Below are positions 1-9,131 of a stretch of DNA of 64,000 nt, piece after piece (the stretch's first letter is position 1; the number at the start of each line of letters is the position of its first letter). The notes beneath the pieces are model-generated. The model did no database searches, was not told the origin of the DNA, and saw only the letters and a program-made list of their open reading frames with translations. A program made the translations under genes and the position numbers. Source of the stretch: Planctomycetes bacterium MalM25 (GTDB lineage: Bacteria > Planctomycetota > Planctomycetia > Pirellulales > Lacipirellulaceae); assembly GCA_007745835.1 (NCBI GenBank), contig CP036424.1, positions 3,707,968 through 3,771,967 of the forward strand. Direction: 5' to 3'.

Positions 1-81
1 TTGCTGAGAAACGCATGAGGTGAACTCCGCGGTCAAGTTGAGGGGGCGGGTGCGCGGCCGAATAGGTTGAACAGCGTGCCT

Positions 82-120
82 GTTGATCCCGCGGGGACCG
101 CGCGTCCCCACGGGATCAAC
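82..120 (-). terminator. Stem-loop terminator of the PEP-CTERM gene
   Basis: Two 17-base arms (82-98 and 104-120) enclose a 5-base loop, starting 6 bases beyond the stop codon of the minus-strand gene. The single imperfect position (92 against 110) is C-A if transcribed rightwards but a U-G wobble if transcribed leftwards, so the hairpin is fully paired only in the minus-strand transcript. No clear T-run follows, so classical intrinsic termination is not certain. Confidence 0.6.
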
Positions 121-125
121 ACGTT

Positions 126-800
126 TCAGCGTCGGCGTGGCAGGGCGATCAGGCCGAGTGCCAAGACCGCGAGCGTGGTCGGCTCGGGGACGGCCAGCGT
201 GTAGCTGATCGCCGCGGAGACATCGCCTGCCAAGTCGCCGCCGGGTTGGCCGTCGGCGCCGAGGCCGGCATCGGTCCAGAACAGCAGGTTCACCGAGCTG
301 TCCGGGAAGACCAGGCTGTTGTCGCTGTTGAACAGGATGTCCAACGAGATCGCCAGCTCGCGCTCCGTGCTGTTGGCGAACGCGTCTAGCAGAGCGGCGC
401 CCGAGCCGAAGAAGTCGCCGCTCATCCCGCTGCCGTTGTTGAAGTTGGCCGCGTCCTGGGTGAACGGGAAGTCGTTCTGCCAGCCCGCTTCGGAGCCAAT
501 CAGACCCAGACCAAACACATCAAAACCGGTGGCGAGGTTGCTGTCGCTGTCGATCGCCGTGAACGTGCCGAGCGAAAGACCGTTGGGGAACGTGTTGTAG
601 ATGTAGAGGAAATCGTCGTCGTTAGCGATCTTGGTGACGCCGATGTCGGGGCCGGCCGTGTTGTCACCGCTGTCGTCGTCAACAGCGGGCACGTCCGCCC
701 AATCGCTGAAGTCGCTGTCGATGGTGATCGTCTTAAAGGTGCCTGCGTTCGCGAGCGTGGCGGCTCCGACGCAGGTCAGCAAGGCTAGGGTTCGTCTCAT
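126..800 (-). CDS. PEP-CTERM sorting-domain protein
   Basis: A 224-aa exported protein. Residues 1-19 form a signal peptide (MRRTLALLTCVGAATLANA). The body opens with a DSDFSDWADVP segment that resembles the start of CBM9/DOMON-like beta-sandwich domains; that resemblance is my inference. The C-terminus is a classic PEP-CTERM tripartite signal: VPEP, a hydrophobic helix and a terminal RRR, which exosortase/archaeosortase-type enzymes process in other bacteria. The ATG has a GGAG Shine-Dalgarno sequence in the leader. It is the last gene of a minus-strand cluster (ECF sigma, FecR-LamG, DUF1559, then this gene), 99 bp after the DUF1559 gene, so it is probably expressed with that regulatory cassette. 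Its molecular role is unknown. Confidence 0.85.
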   Translation of the reverse strand: MRRTLALLTCVGAATLANAGTFKTITIDSDFSDWADVPAVDDDSGDNTAGPDIGVTKIANDDDFLYIYNTFPNGLSLGTFTAIDSDSNLATGFDVFGLGLIGSEAGWQNDFPFTQDAANFNNGSGMSGDFFGSGAALLDAFANSTERELAISLDILFNSDNSLVFPDSSVNLLFWTDAGLGADGQPGGDLAGDVSAAISYTLAVPEPTTLAVLALGLIALPRRR

Positions 801-899
801 CAGGTCTTACTCCGCAGGGGTCGTCAAAAGGGGTGTGATGCGCTGGGTTTGCCTGCTTCGCTGTCGGTGCTCGTTGTGTTGCTTCAGGGTGGGTCGGCT

Positions 900-1964
900 C
901 TATTGTGGCGGGACCACGCCGTCGGAACGGTTGCCCGTCAATCGGTGCAGATCGGGATCGACATCGAAGCTGACGAAGCCGACCGAGCCGTCACAATAGC
1001 TCATGTTGAAGCCGCCCGAGTGGGCGGACCCGAACTTGACGCTGCTGACACTCATCTCGTTCTCATCGCCGTCCGGTTCCAGCCGGATCTCCTTGTTGAA
1101 GGCGACGAACTGCACCGTGCTGCGGAGGGTGTCGTCGTTGCCCCCGGCGAAACCGGGCTCGTTGTCGCCCTCGCCCTCTCCCGTGGTGTAGTGCTCTCTC
1201 GCCAGGTACTTCTCGCCGACCATGTAGACCTTCGAGGTGCCGTCGCTGATTTTCCTGAACGCCACCTCCGAGCGGGTGTAGACGACCCCGGTCGCGTCTC
1301 GAACCAGCAGGATATTGGTCGGCGTCTCGGGTTCACGCGTCCGCCAGACGGGATTCCAATCGAACGCCTTCGCGGTTTCGTAATCGAGCACCGACAGGGC
1401 GGGCAAGGCGCTCTGGGAAACCGTCGATGGTTCGACATTGAACACGTCACCGGCGTTGGCGGCGTAGTCCGTCCTGCTGCTGGACTCAACGGGGTTCACC
1501 GCTTCGGCGTAGTTCGTGGTTGGGACCAGCCCGAAGACGTTCGCGCTGCGTCGGCTGGGGCAGGTCATGCCCTCGAACGGGAGCTGCACGCGCTGCACGG
1601 TCGCCTCGTCCCGCGCGACGCCCGTCAAGCCGGCCCCCAGGTCGTGGACCGCGGACTCTTCGATGTACGGCAGGATGTTGTAGAGCCAACTGCCCGGCTG
1701 GCTTTTGCCGTACCCGTAATCGGGGTTGCCGAGCCAGTTGAACATCCAACCGCCCGTCGGCAGGTGTTTGTGCGTGTCGTGGTGCATGTGGAACGCCAAC
1801 GCCAACTGCTTCATCTGATTCTTGCACTGCGTCCGGCGTGCCGCTTCGCGGGCGGCCTGCACCGCGGGCAGCAGCAGGGCCACCAAGATGCCGATGATGG
1901 CGATCACGACCAACAGCTCCACCAAGGTGAAGGCGGGGCGTCTCGGTTCGGGGCGCTCAGTCAT
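900..1964 (-). CDS. DUF1559 prepilin-like protein
   Basis: A 354-aa member of the planctomycete DUF1559 family. A type IV prepilin-like N-terminus ([20 protein letters not shown], residues 12-31) is followed by the usual [14 protein letters not shown] stretch, and the C-terminal part carries the family hallmark ([20 protein letters not shown]). The N-terminus predicts cleavage before the Phe by a prepilin peptidase and insertion as a pseudopilin. The family's function is not established. The ATG is preceded by an AGGAGA Shine-Dalgarno sequence. The gene starts 26 bp after the stop of the disrupted FecR-LamG gene, so it is probably in the same transcript; the IS upstream may therefore be polar on it. 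Confidence 0.93.
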   Translation of the reverse strand: MTERPEPRRPAFTLVELLVVIAIIGILVALLLPAVQAAREAARRTQCKNQMKQLALAFHMHHDTHKHLPTGGWMFNWLGNPDYGYGKSQPGSWLYNILPYIEESAVHDLGAGLTGVARDEATVQRVQLPFEGMTCPSRRSANVFGLVPTTNYAEAVNPVESSSRTDYAANAGDVFNVEPSTVSQSALPALSVLDYETAKAFDWNPVWRTREPETPTNILLVRDATGVVYTRSEVAFRKISDGTSKVYMVGEKYLAREHYTTGEGEGDNEPGFAGGNDDTLRSTVQFVAFNKEIRLEPDGDENEMSVSSVKFGSAHSGGFNMSYCDGSVGFVSFDVDPDLHRLTGNRSDGVVPPQ

Positions 1965-1990
1965 GCGTCGTCTCCTGCGAAGGACAACCG

Positions 1991-2370
1991 TCAGGTCGCC
2001 GAACGGCCTTGCTCCGAGTGAAGCTCGATCCGCGTGGGATCAAGCACGTGATCGTAGAGCGCCACGTCGCGCAGCTCCCCACGGAACAACCAGGACGTTA
2101 GCGATTGCGGAACGAACTCGGCGGCGCCGATGCGGGCCGGCCACTCGAAATCCTCCAGCGACATCCGACGCCGCGCTTCGGCGACTTGCTGGCCATCGAC
2201 GAAGAGCCTGACGACCCCCTCGACGGCGCCAAACGCCTCCTCCTGGCCGGCGTCGGGCTCGAACGAAGCCGCGACGTGGGTCCAGCGGTCACGCGTCAGA
2301 TCGTCCGGGCCGTGCAGCTGCTGCCAGTTCTCCCCGTACTCGCCCGAACCGGTCCACACTTGCCACTTAT
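1991..2370 (-). pseudogene. 3' fragment of the IS-disrupted FecR-LamG gene
   Basis: This is the C-terminal half of a LamG/concanavalin-like domain, cut from its N-terminal part by the IS. The reading frame reaches the IS edge at 2370 with no start codon of its own near it. Typical LamG strands are visible (KWQVWTGSGEYGENW, RWTHVAASFE, GVVRLFVDGQQVAEARRR, FRGELRDVALYD). If the IS and one copy of the short target duplication are removed, the upstream GAND joins KWQVW in frame, giving a 593-aa protein. A short product from an internal start (for example the Met at about 2359) is possible but would be half a domain. Confidence 0.9.
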
Positions 2371-3692
2371 CAGCCCGTTGATTTCTGTTGGTCGATCGTT
2401 CGGATGAGCCAGTCGAGGGCGGCGGTGAGTAGTTGGGCGAGTTGATCGAGGAGGCCCGCCAGGGCCTTGGGCTTGCCGGCCCCCAGGAGGCTCCGCAGGA
2501 GGATCGCCAGGTTGTGGGCGGCGGCCACGATCAAGTGTCGCTTCCGCACCTTCTCGATCCCCCGCAGCCGCGTCCGCCTCGCCCCGCCCGTCTCGCATGT
2601 GTGGGCGAACGTGCGTTCGACTCGTTCCGATCTCAGCTTCTGCAAGCGGCTGTTCTTCTCGGTCTTCGTCCGCCGCCGGTTGGCGACCACCGCTTCCTTC
2701 AGCCCGCTCGGTTTATCGGTCCAACGCCGCTGGTAAGGCGAGTTGGGCTCGGGGATGTAGGTCCGCACGTTCAGGCTCTCGACCAACTCCAACTGCCCCG
2801 CCGCGTGGTACCCCTTGTCCGCCACCACCTCCTCGAAGACCTCGCCCCGGCCCGCTTCGGACACGTGGGTCCGGGCCGCCATCGCCGTGTCGGCCAGCGT
2901 TCGCGAGTCGCTCTGGTCGGCGTGGTAGACCTCCGCCGCGACCACCAGCTCGGTCTCCAGGTCGATCGCGTGCTCCGCCTTGTACGCCAGACGCGTGCGG
3001 CCGTCCTTCAGCTTCGCGATCCGCGCGTCCGGGTCGGTCGGGGACTCCCACTCGGCGTTGCTCGTCTTCTTGTTCTTCCGCTTCTTGTCGAACCGCCGCA
3101 GGTCCTCGTCCGTGGGGTCTTCGCCTTCTTCGATCTCACCCGCTTCTTGCATCAACCGCTTGACGTACGCCTTCCAGTCCTCGCCCGACTCCTTGCGAAC
3201 GATGCTCCGCATCGCCGCGTCCGCTTCGAGTGTCGTGGAGTCGACGCCGAGCGTCTTGCCCTTCAAGAGGCCCTTCTCGGCCGCCGCGGCGAGCACCAAG
3301 CGGAACGCCAGCTCATGGACCTCCAAGGGGAGCCGGTCGCGGGTCTTGCTCAAGGTCGAGTGGTCGGGGGTCCGTTCGGTGAGCTTCACCCCCAAGAACT
3401 CCCGCAGGCTGAGGCTGTCGGCGCACCGCCAGGCGATCCCACGCTGGCTGTCGATCGCTTCGAAGTACCCGACGAACAGCATCCGGAAGTACGTGCCCGG
3501 CGCGATCGAGTCGCGACCGCCCTGGGCGTCGTAGTACGGCACGCACGCCGCCTCGACCGCGTCGTCGAAGCCGCACTCCCCCAGCAGCCGGTTCAGCCGC
3601 CGGTAGAACGCGTGCCCCGGGCTCGCCGCCAGCTCGCCCGACGGCACGAACAGCTCCCCCTGCGACTCCCGCCGCCGCTTACCCATCCCCAT
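2370..3692 (-). CDS. IS transposase (DUF772 / DDE type)
   Basis: A 440-aa transposase that looks intact. The N-terminal region (PGHAFYRRLNRLL, about residues 20-130, including LREFLGVKLTERTPDHSTLS) matches the DUF772 domain common in IS1182/IS5-like transposases. A first catalytic-type Asp lies in KTLGVDSTTLEADA, a second in VVADKGYHAAG, and the C-terminus (LRGIEKVRKRHLIVAAAHNL) has the spacing expected for the final DDE region. It catalyses cut-and-paste movement of the element at 2371-3777. Its stop codon overlaps the left terminal inverted repeat. I favour an IS1182-like assignment, but the exact family needs ISfinder. Two ATGs stand close together at the start (MGMGKRR). Confidence 0.92.
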   Translation of the reverse strand: MGMGKRRRESQGELFVPSGELAASPGHAFYRRLNRLLGECGFDDAVEAACVPYYDAQGGRDSIAPGTYFRMLFVGYFEAIDSQRGIAWRCADSLSLREFLGVKLTERTPDHSTLSKTRDRLPLEVHELAFRLVLAAAAEKGLLKGKTLGVDSTTLEADAAMRSIVRKESGEDWKAYVKRLMQEAGEIEEGEDPTDEDLRRFDKKRKNKKTSNAEWESPTDPDARIAKLKDGRTRLAYKAEHAIDLETELVVAAEVYHADQSDSRTLADTAMAARTHVSEAGRGEVFEEVVADKGYHAAGQLELVESLNVRTYIPEPNSPYQRRWTDKPSGLKEAVVANRRRTKTEKNSRLQKLRSERVERTFAHTCETGGARRTRLRGIEKVRKRHLIVAAAHNLAILLRSLLGAGKPKALAGLLDQLAQLLTAALDWLIRTIDQQKSTG

Positions 3693-3777
3693 CGCGATCC
3701 CTCCGTCGCGTCGACCTAGAAGCTCACAGACTAGCGCTATCTCGCCGCGATCGCGAGCGAGAAAATCAACGGGCTGC
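2371..3777 (-). mobile_element. Complete insertion sequence, about 1.4 kb
   Basis: The ends are inverted repeats: CAGCCCGTTGATTT at 2371-2384 matches the reverse complement of AAATCAACGGGCTG at 3763-3776. The flanks read TAT on both sides (2368-2370 and 3778-3780), giving a 3-bp duplication if the element ends at 3777, or an imperfect 4-bp TTAT/CTAT pair if it ends at 3776. Either excision restores the host LamG reading frame. One intact transposase gene fills the element. The near-identical ends, open transposase and undecayed flanking gene suggest a recent insertion. Confidence 0.9.
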
Positions 3778-5182
3778 TATCGTTGGCCCCGGCATAGACC
3801 GTAAACCCGAAGCATTGCTCTTGCGGCGTGCTAGATTCGAGCACCCATCGGGAGGTGAACACCGATTGATATTCAGGGCCACCGAAGACCCGTGCCCAGC
3901 TCTCAACCGTGAAACCGGTCCGCAAATTGACGGGGGGCTTACGATCGGCCTCGATGTACGACTCGCCATCGAAATAGGCGCCGCGGGACTGTGTGGCGTG
4001 GACGTCGCTCAGCTCGGTAGGCCAGTTGCCGATCGCGTACCCGTCGTGGCCGTTCTGCGTTAGATCGAGCACGGCCCGGTGCCGCCGGACGCGATACAAT
4101 GGCCAGTAGGCGAGCGGCTCGTCGGATAGGACGAGCTTTTCATAGTCGTGCAGGTCGTTGGTCGCGGTGTCCCAGGCCTGGAGGGCGGCCGGCGGCTTCG
4201 CCGCCTTCCGCAAGACGCCCGCTTCCTCGCTCGCAGCGAAGTGGACTGCTTCGCCGACACCCACCACACAGCCGTCTTCGCTATCGTGGCAACGGCCACG
4301 CTCGGGACCGACATCGGCAAGAACCGATCCCGCGATTGTGTGGAAGGTGGCGCCGGCGTCTCCTTCGGCGACGACGGAGAAGGTCGCGTCTTGGCCGGTC
4401 GCGATCGCCACGGGAGTTTGGATCGTGATCTCGCCCGGATGGCGGACGGTCACCTTCCCCTGCCGAACGAAGACTGTGCGGGTGTCGATCGCGGAGAGGA
4501 CCGCCGGCCCTTCGACCAGCACCTCGCCGCCGGCGACCTGCAGCCGGGCCGCCCCGCGGGTGAGCTGGAATACCTCGCCTCGCCCCAGCGGCGATCTCAC
4601 CTTGCGAGACCGCAACAGCCCATCCGAGGACGCCACGGGCGTTAAGCCAGTAATGTGGCCGAGCGGGTCCGACCTTCCCGTATCAACCATCGCGATCGGA
4701 TGGTGGGGCCGGAGGACAGCCGCCACGGGCTCGGGGGTGGCCTCGAACAACGAGATGGCCCAGCCCATCAAGAACGACGCACAGACCGCCAATCCCCACG
4801 GCAAGCCCCTTGCCAGAGACCAGCCGTCTCTCCTTGGACCGGCATCTGACTTGATCGCGTTGCCCGAAGTGGCGCCCTCCTCGGCCGACGCCGTAATCGT
4901 CGGCGGGACGGGCGGTACCGAGTCCCGAGGCGACATGCCGCCCCGGGACTCTTCACGGAGGGTCTCGTTGTCGTGGGCAGCGCGAACGTACCGCATCGCG
5001 GCGGCGCGATTGCCTCGGATCAAGTCGCCCAACCGACGCCACCCGGCTGGATCGAGTGACCCCAGGGCCAAACGCTCGAGCAGCTCATCCAGCTCTTCGA
5101 GAGGGATGTCCTGAGGAGGTTCGCCGTTGGCCTCGCAGCTCGTCACGGGATCGCCGGTAGGGTTGGGCACAGATCGTTCCAT
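3737..5182 (-). pseudogene. 5' part of IS-disrupted FecR-LamG protein
   Basis: The N-terminal 468 codons or so of a FecR-domain/LamG protein; the last 13 residues (SSPLIFSLAIAAR) are read from the IS end. In order: a cytoplasmic anti-sigma-like helical segment (residues about 28-75, LEELDELLERLALGSLDPAG), one membrane helix (about 128-147), a FecR-type periplasmic domain (about 190-300, GEVFQLTRGAARLQVAGGEV and VFVRQGKVTV) and the start of a LamG domain (about 350 onward). In planctomycetes such proteins sit beside ECF sigma factors and are thought to relay a surface signal. It lies 98 bp after the ECF sigma gene. The truncated product could still be made and keep the anti-sigma and FecR parts, but it lacks half of LamG. 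Confidence 0.9.
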
Positions 5183-5280
5183 CTGAGGTCAAGACCAGCC
5201 CGCCGAATCCTGCCGGCCGGGCGATTGTCGTTTGATTAGATTCAGCAATCGGGTTTCAGTAGTCAGTATCTCGGGGTCGG

Positions 5281-5832
5281 TCACGCCAAGCCTTCGGTCC
5301 CTAAGGCCTGTCGGATGCATCCCTCCAACGCTTTGCGTAGCCGGAACATGGCGACCGTCGACGCTTTAACGCTCCGCTGCTCTCTCGCCGCGATCTCAGG
5401 CATCGACAGGCCGAGGCCGTATCGCAGATGGATCGCTTCAAGATGTTTCGGTTGCATCTTCTTGAGGCAATCCCTTAAAGCCGCCCGACGATCCTCCAAG
5501 GGACCGGACTCGTCCTCCTGGAGTTCCGCCAGCTCGCCGATCAATTGTTCGTCGAACGCCAGAGTTTTCCGTCGCTTCTTGTCGCGTAGATAGCCAAGAG
5601 TCTCGAATCTCGCGATCGTGCATACCCAACGGACCAACTCCTCCTCGGGGCTTTCTTCGGAGTAGCGGAACGTCGCCAGCTTCTTCCAGGCGATCAGCAG
5701 CGTTGACTGCATGACTTCGTCGATGACATCGGTGTCGTAGCCGATCAGCGTTGCGATGAAGGCCCGCACGCGGGGCCCATGCCGCGCCAGCAGCAGTACG
5801 AAATCGTCCGGTTCAACGCCGGTGCCTTGCAA
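5281..5832 (-). CDS. ECF RNA polymerase sigma factor
   Basis: A 183-aa sigma-70 family ECF factor. Region 2 lies at about residues 10-90 (DVIDEVMQSTLLIAWKKL, then WVCTIARFETLGYLRDKKRR) and region 4 at about 115-175 (KMQPKHLEAIHLRYGLGLSM followed by an HTH). The start is TTG at 5832, chosen because AGGAGC lies at ideal spacing before it and no ATG fits. It heads the minus-strand FecR-LamG/DUF1559/PEP-CTERM cluster and presumably directs transcription of that set in response to the FecR protein. The divergent neighbour is a GH114-type gene 215 bp away. Its own promoter was not recognised. Confidence 0.92.
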   Translation of the reverse strand: MQGTGVEPDDFVLLLARHGPRVRAFIATLIGYDTDVIDEVMQSTLLIAWKKLATFRYSEESPEEELVRWVCTIARFETLGYLRDKKRRKTLAFDEQLIGELAELQEDESGPLEDRRAALRDCLKKMQPKHLEAIHLRYGLGLSMPEIAAREQRSVKASTVAMFRLRKALEGCIRQALGTEGLA

Positions 5833-6047
5833 TCAAATCGCTCCTGAAAGTTCTCTCTCCGTCCGGCCTGTCAGCATCGAGTCGTGACACCGTCGCGGCC
5901 TACCCAGCAACGGCCACGCCGCCACAAATGCTACAAGCAGATTTTGCGTAGTTTCTAGATTTCTCCGGAGTTGCAGTTGTTCCCCGCGGCAGGCCGCCCA
6001 CTCAGTTAGGCAAATCCCCACACCGACTCGAAGAAAGAGACGACAGA

Positions 6048-6956
6048 ATGGCTTACCCGGCGGTTATTCGCACGATCACGTTCCTCGCCTTGGTGCCGGC
6101 AACCGTGGCCGTGGCTGATCGTCCCGAGTTCGCCAAGGTGGGCAGTTGGGCCTACCAACTGACAGGTTATGAAGGCGACGCGATTCGGCGGTTGACCGCA
6201 GCCCCGGTCGACTTGTTGGTCATTGACCTGACCCGCGATGGCGAAGCCGATTACTTCCGCGCCGACGAAATCGCTCGCATGCAGGCAAGCGGCAAGCACG
6301 TGCTCTCCTACTTCGAGATCGCAGCGATTGAGCGTTTTCGCCCCGAATGGGACGACGTCCCATCGGACCTCATGGCGGGGCCAGTCAGCGGGTGGGAGGA
6401 CGAGCAGTACGTGCGATATTGGGACCCGCGGTGGTGGCCCTTCGTGCGCGCCCGCGTCGACCGGGCTATCGACGCGGGCTTCGACGGAGCCTACCTCGAC
6501 ATGCTCACGACATACGAGGAAATCAACGAACCCACCGTCCCCTTCGACGAGCGGGCGCGTCGCATGATTGATCTCGTCGCCAAGCTGGCGGCCCACGCGA
6601 ACGGGCGCGACCCCGCTTTCAAGGTGGTCGCTCAGAACTGCCCCGAGCTGGCGATTGACGAAGAAGCCGACGGCGGACTGAACCGACGTTATATGGCGGC
6701 GATCGACGGCGTCGCGATCGAATCACCCTTTTACCTTCCCCATAACCGGCTCTGTCAGGCCGAGTGGTGCGCCGAGAACCGCACCAACGCACAATCTATT
6801 CGTGCGACAGGGAAACTGCTTCTCGGTGTCGACTATGTCCGAGGCGAAGCGCGGCGCGGCGAAGCCTACAAACGACAACGCGAAGCCGGATTTATCCCCT
6901 ACGCGAGCGTCCGAGAGCTTGACCGCTACGTCCCCGAACATGGCAGGAGCCGCTAG
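6048..6956 (+). CDS. GH114-like endo-alpha-1,4-polygalactosaminidase family protein
   Basis: A 302-aa exported protein with a signal peptide (about residues 1-23) and a TIM-barrel domain of the GH114 / MJ1477-TM1410 type. Diagnostic stretches are VGSWAYQLTGY, LVIDLTRDG, KHVLSYFEIAAIE, GFDGAYLDMLTTYEE and KLLLGVDYV. Family members cleave galactosamine-rich polysaccharide; the acidic residues after strand ends (IDLTRD, YLDM) fit the catalytic Asp/Glu positions. It is transcribed divergently from the ECF sigma gene, with a purine-rich AAGAGA upstream of the ATG. The substrate of this copy is inferred only from family. Confidence 0.82.
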   Translation: MAYPAVIRTITFLALVPATVAVADRPEFAKVGSWAYQLTGYEGDAIRRLTAAPVDLLVIDLTRDGEADYFRADEIARMQASGKHVLSYFEIAAIERFRPEWDDVPSDLMAGPVSGWEDEQYVRYWDPRWWPFVRARVDRAIDAGFDGAYLDMLTTYEEINEPTVPFDERARRMIDLVAKLAAHANGRDPAFKVVAQNCPELAIDEEADGGLNRRYMAAIDGVAIESPFYLPHNRLCQAEWCAENRTNAQSIRATGKLLLGVDYVRGEARRGEAYKRQREAGFIPYASVRELDRYVPEHGRSR

Positions 6957-7177
6957 ATTCCCTCAGAGCAATCACTTGCGGCGGCTTGCTCGAAATTCTG
7001 TGACGTAGTCTCCGGCTCGCAAAGACCCGATCGTTAAACAAGTTGCCCAACCAGCGAGCCAATGCCCTACTTTGTGTTGACCCGTACTTACCGAATCCAC
7101 CAGCGCAGTGGGATCGGTCACAACAGCGAATCTTTGGATCCAGGTCATCGTGTTTGACTTAGCAGCGGAAGAACCGC

Positions 7178-7857
7178 TCAACCGGCGGTTAGTGCTGTTG
7201 GGAGCAGGCGCCGATAAACTGGCGGAGTCCGGTAGTGGCAGCGTTTGGCGTTGGCTTGGTGACGTCGTCGCCAGCGTGAGCGTTTGAGTGAGGCCTTCGG
7301 ATCGTGTTGAATCGTCCAGACGATCTGGCGGAGCAAGCGACGCACCTCGGGAAGCCGAGGCCCGGCCGCTGGTTGTAGGGCTGCGGGTACGCCGCTTGGT
7401 TCGCCGGGGTGTCGGGCATGCTCACCGTCGCGCCGTCGAACATCAGGACGCGACGCCCCTTCCAGAGCCATTCCGGGTTGGCCTTCGTGTCGAGCGCTCG
7501 ACCGACCAGGCGTGTCACGGCGGAGAAGAACTCCTCTGGCAGACGCACCCTGGCTTGGCAGTAAGCACCGGTCTTCGAGGAGCACGCGTCTTGCCCTTCG
7601 GAGAGGCGGTGGGCGATGAGCCGGGCGGCCGCGGCGCGGCACGAGTGGTCCGCGCTGAGCACCTGAGTGAGGAACACCCACAGCGTCACGAGCGGCGTGT
7701 AGACCCGGTCCTTCCAGGCGACGCCCGAGGTCGCGAGCGCCTTGGACACAAGCTCTTTGGAGAGCACGTCGCTGAAGGGGAGTTCGCCCTCCTGCAAGAA
7801 CTGCCGCCGCAGAAAGCTGATCTGGCTACGACAGCGTCCGTCCGTGTAGCCTCGCAT
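7178..7857 (-). pseudogene. IS4-type transposase with an internal deletion
   Basis: The N-terminal about 170 residues are a good IS4-family transposase start, including the first catalytic Asp region (LMFDGATVSMPDTPANQAAY, then PYNQRPGLGFPR). At about 7345 the frame is lost. Reading then continues sensibly only in another frame (LRQIVWTIQHDPKASLKRSR to the stop at 7178), which looks like the basic C-terminal tail of such transposases. The central part with the remaining catalytic residues is missing, so this is an out-of-frame deletion derivative. No clear terminal inverted repeats were found; a shared ACTTAG motif near 7153 and at about 7961-7966 (reverse strand) is too weak to define ends. 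It borders the Rhs fragments. Confidence 0.8.
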
Positions 7858-8166
7858 CGTTGGGCCTCCTTGCCGTCGATGGGTTGTGTGACAACTCTCA
7901 TCTAGGCGAGCGAGGCCCTTCTTCGTAGGTCACTTCATGGCAACGACTTGCGGAGAACTAAGTGCCATTCGGTGAGGCAACCTCAGCGGCTTTGTAGGAG
8001 GCGTACCACGTTGTCGTGGGCATCGAAAACGCTTCCAGGCGCCCGAGTTCATCACAACGCTGGCAGGCAGCCCACTTGCAGACGGGGTTTCCTTCAACCA
8101 GCAGTAGATACAGACGCAGGCAGGTACTCGTGGCCATCCAGCACCTCGGTGAAGCGCAACTGTAGT

Positions 8167-8613
8167 ACTAGAGGAACGAATCCATCCGATGAGGCAGCCC
8201 AGAACGTGATAAATCAGTTGCGAGAGTGCGGCTGGACTGTTCGTCCGCTTGGGAGAGGCGAGCTAAAAGGCAAATCACTGCAAGACGGGGGAGGACTGGT
8301 AGTTCATGATGGCGAAGAGATTATTCTGCAGTACTACCCTGGTGGGACACACCATCACCCTAATCCTTTGTGGGAGTTCAAGAGTGGAGATACAGGCAAG
8401 GGATTAGCAGTTACTGCTGGTGCGGTTGCTATCTGCCTTATTCCTGGCGGAGAGGCATTCGCGGAAGGCCGCTTTAGCGATGGCGGCCGACAGTTGGTTT
8501 ATGAGTCTTCGCCCATAGGCTGGGGATCATGGATTACCAGCTACTTCACTTGGCTGCACAACATGGCTCAGGACGAGCTGTATGGGAGCGGACGACAGAA
8601 GGTTGATTCTTAA
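8167..8613 (+). CDS. Orphan Rhs-type C-terminal toxin module (candidate)
   Basis: The frame is open from about 7948, but only from about 8167 does the sequence look protein-like. It reads NPSDEAAQNVINQLRECGW, then DGGGLVVHDGEEIILQYYPG, a histidine cluster (GGTHHHPNPLWEF), a glycine-rich hydrophobic stretch (TGKGLAVTAGAVAICLIPGG) and a Trp/Tyr-rich end. The layout resembles C-terminal domains of Rhs/polymorphic toxins, with an immunity-like gene right after it and an Rhs core fragment beyond. There is no credible start codon or Rhs core in front (the first in-frame GTG is 8206), which fits a displaced, probably silent cassette. The base composition is AT-richer than the surroundings. The toxic activity is not identified. 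Confidence 0.5.
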   Translation, partial: TRGTNPSDEAAQNVINQLRECGWTVRPLGRGELKGKSLQDGGGLVVHDGEEIILQYYPGGTHHHPNPLWEFKSGDTGKGLAVTAGAVAICLIPGGEAFAEGRFSDGGRQLVYESSPIGWGSWITSYFTWLHNMAQDELYGSGRQKVDS

Positions 8614-8637
8614 CACACACATTGACTGGGGCGGATT

Positions 8638-9030
8638 GTGCTAAGTGAAGATGACGTTTGCAGTGCAAACAATTTCCGAGACAAGGTAAGAAATGCAACG
8701 CTCCCAGCAGAGGAGCTTTTTGCCAAACTGGGTAGTCCTTGCGACTATCCATTCGAAGTAGCATCGGACTACAGTGATTATTTATCCTTCTTTAATCACA
8801 GATTCGGCGAACGAATGACGCCTAGCCAAAAGGAGGCCACAGCAATTCTTGACGAATACCTCAGTAGCATTAGCGGTGAAGAGAACGCCAAGCTATGGAA
8901 CAACCAAGCCATGCTTGCTGGCAATGAATGGAGGGAAGTGCGCAGGCTTACACTAGCTGTACTAGACGAGTTTGAGTGGTCGTTAAGAGGTGAAGTTAAT
9001 GAACCTTTGTGTCACGATATATTCAGATAA
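8638..9030 (+). CDS. Putative immunity protein of the orphan toxin module
   Basis: A 130-aa acidic, soluble protein with no signal or membrane segment, probably starting at GTG 8638, 24 bp after the toxin-like frame. I do not recognise the family. Seen in it are PSQKEATAILDEYLSSISGE and a helical C-terminus (NEWREVRRLTLAVLDEFEW). Position decides the call: small, AT-rich, directly downstream of a polymorphic-toxin-like module and directly upstream of an Rhs core fragment, the place immunity genes occupy in Rhs loci. It could instead be an unrelated hypothetical gene. Confidence 0.5.
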   Translation: MLSEDDVCSANNFRDKVRNATLPAEELFAKLGSPCDYPFEVASDYSDYLSFFNHRFGERMTPSQKEATAILDEYLSSISGEENAKLWNNQAMLAGNEWREVRRLTLAVLDEFEWSLRGEVNEPLCHDIFR

Positions 9031-9131
9031 TCGTCCCGTTCCGTCCGGTTCAAGAAGGTTGTCCGAGTAAGAACCTCCTTGAGGGAAGTCAGTTTGGCCG
9101 GCCATTCAATACTTCAAGGCAGAGCAGATTG

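Noticed and set aside
2433-3719. 428-codon plus-strand open frame inside the IS
   Set aside because: Antisense of the intact transposase; no recognisable protein.
7153-7966. ACTTAG motifs as terminal inverted repeats of the IS4 remnant
   Set aside because: Only six bases agree clearly; not enough to define element ends.
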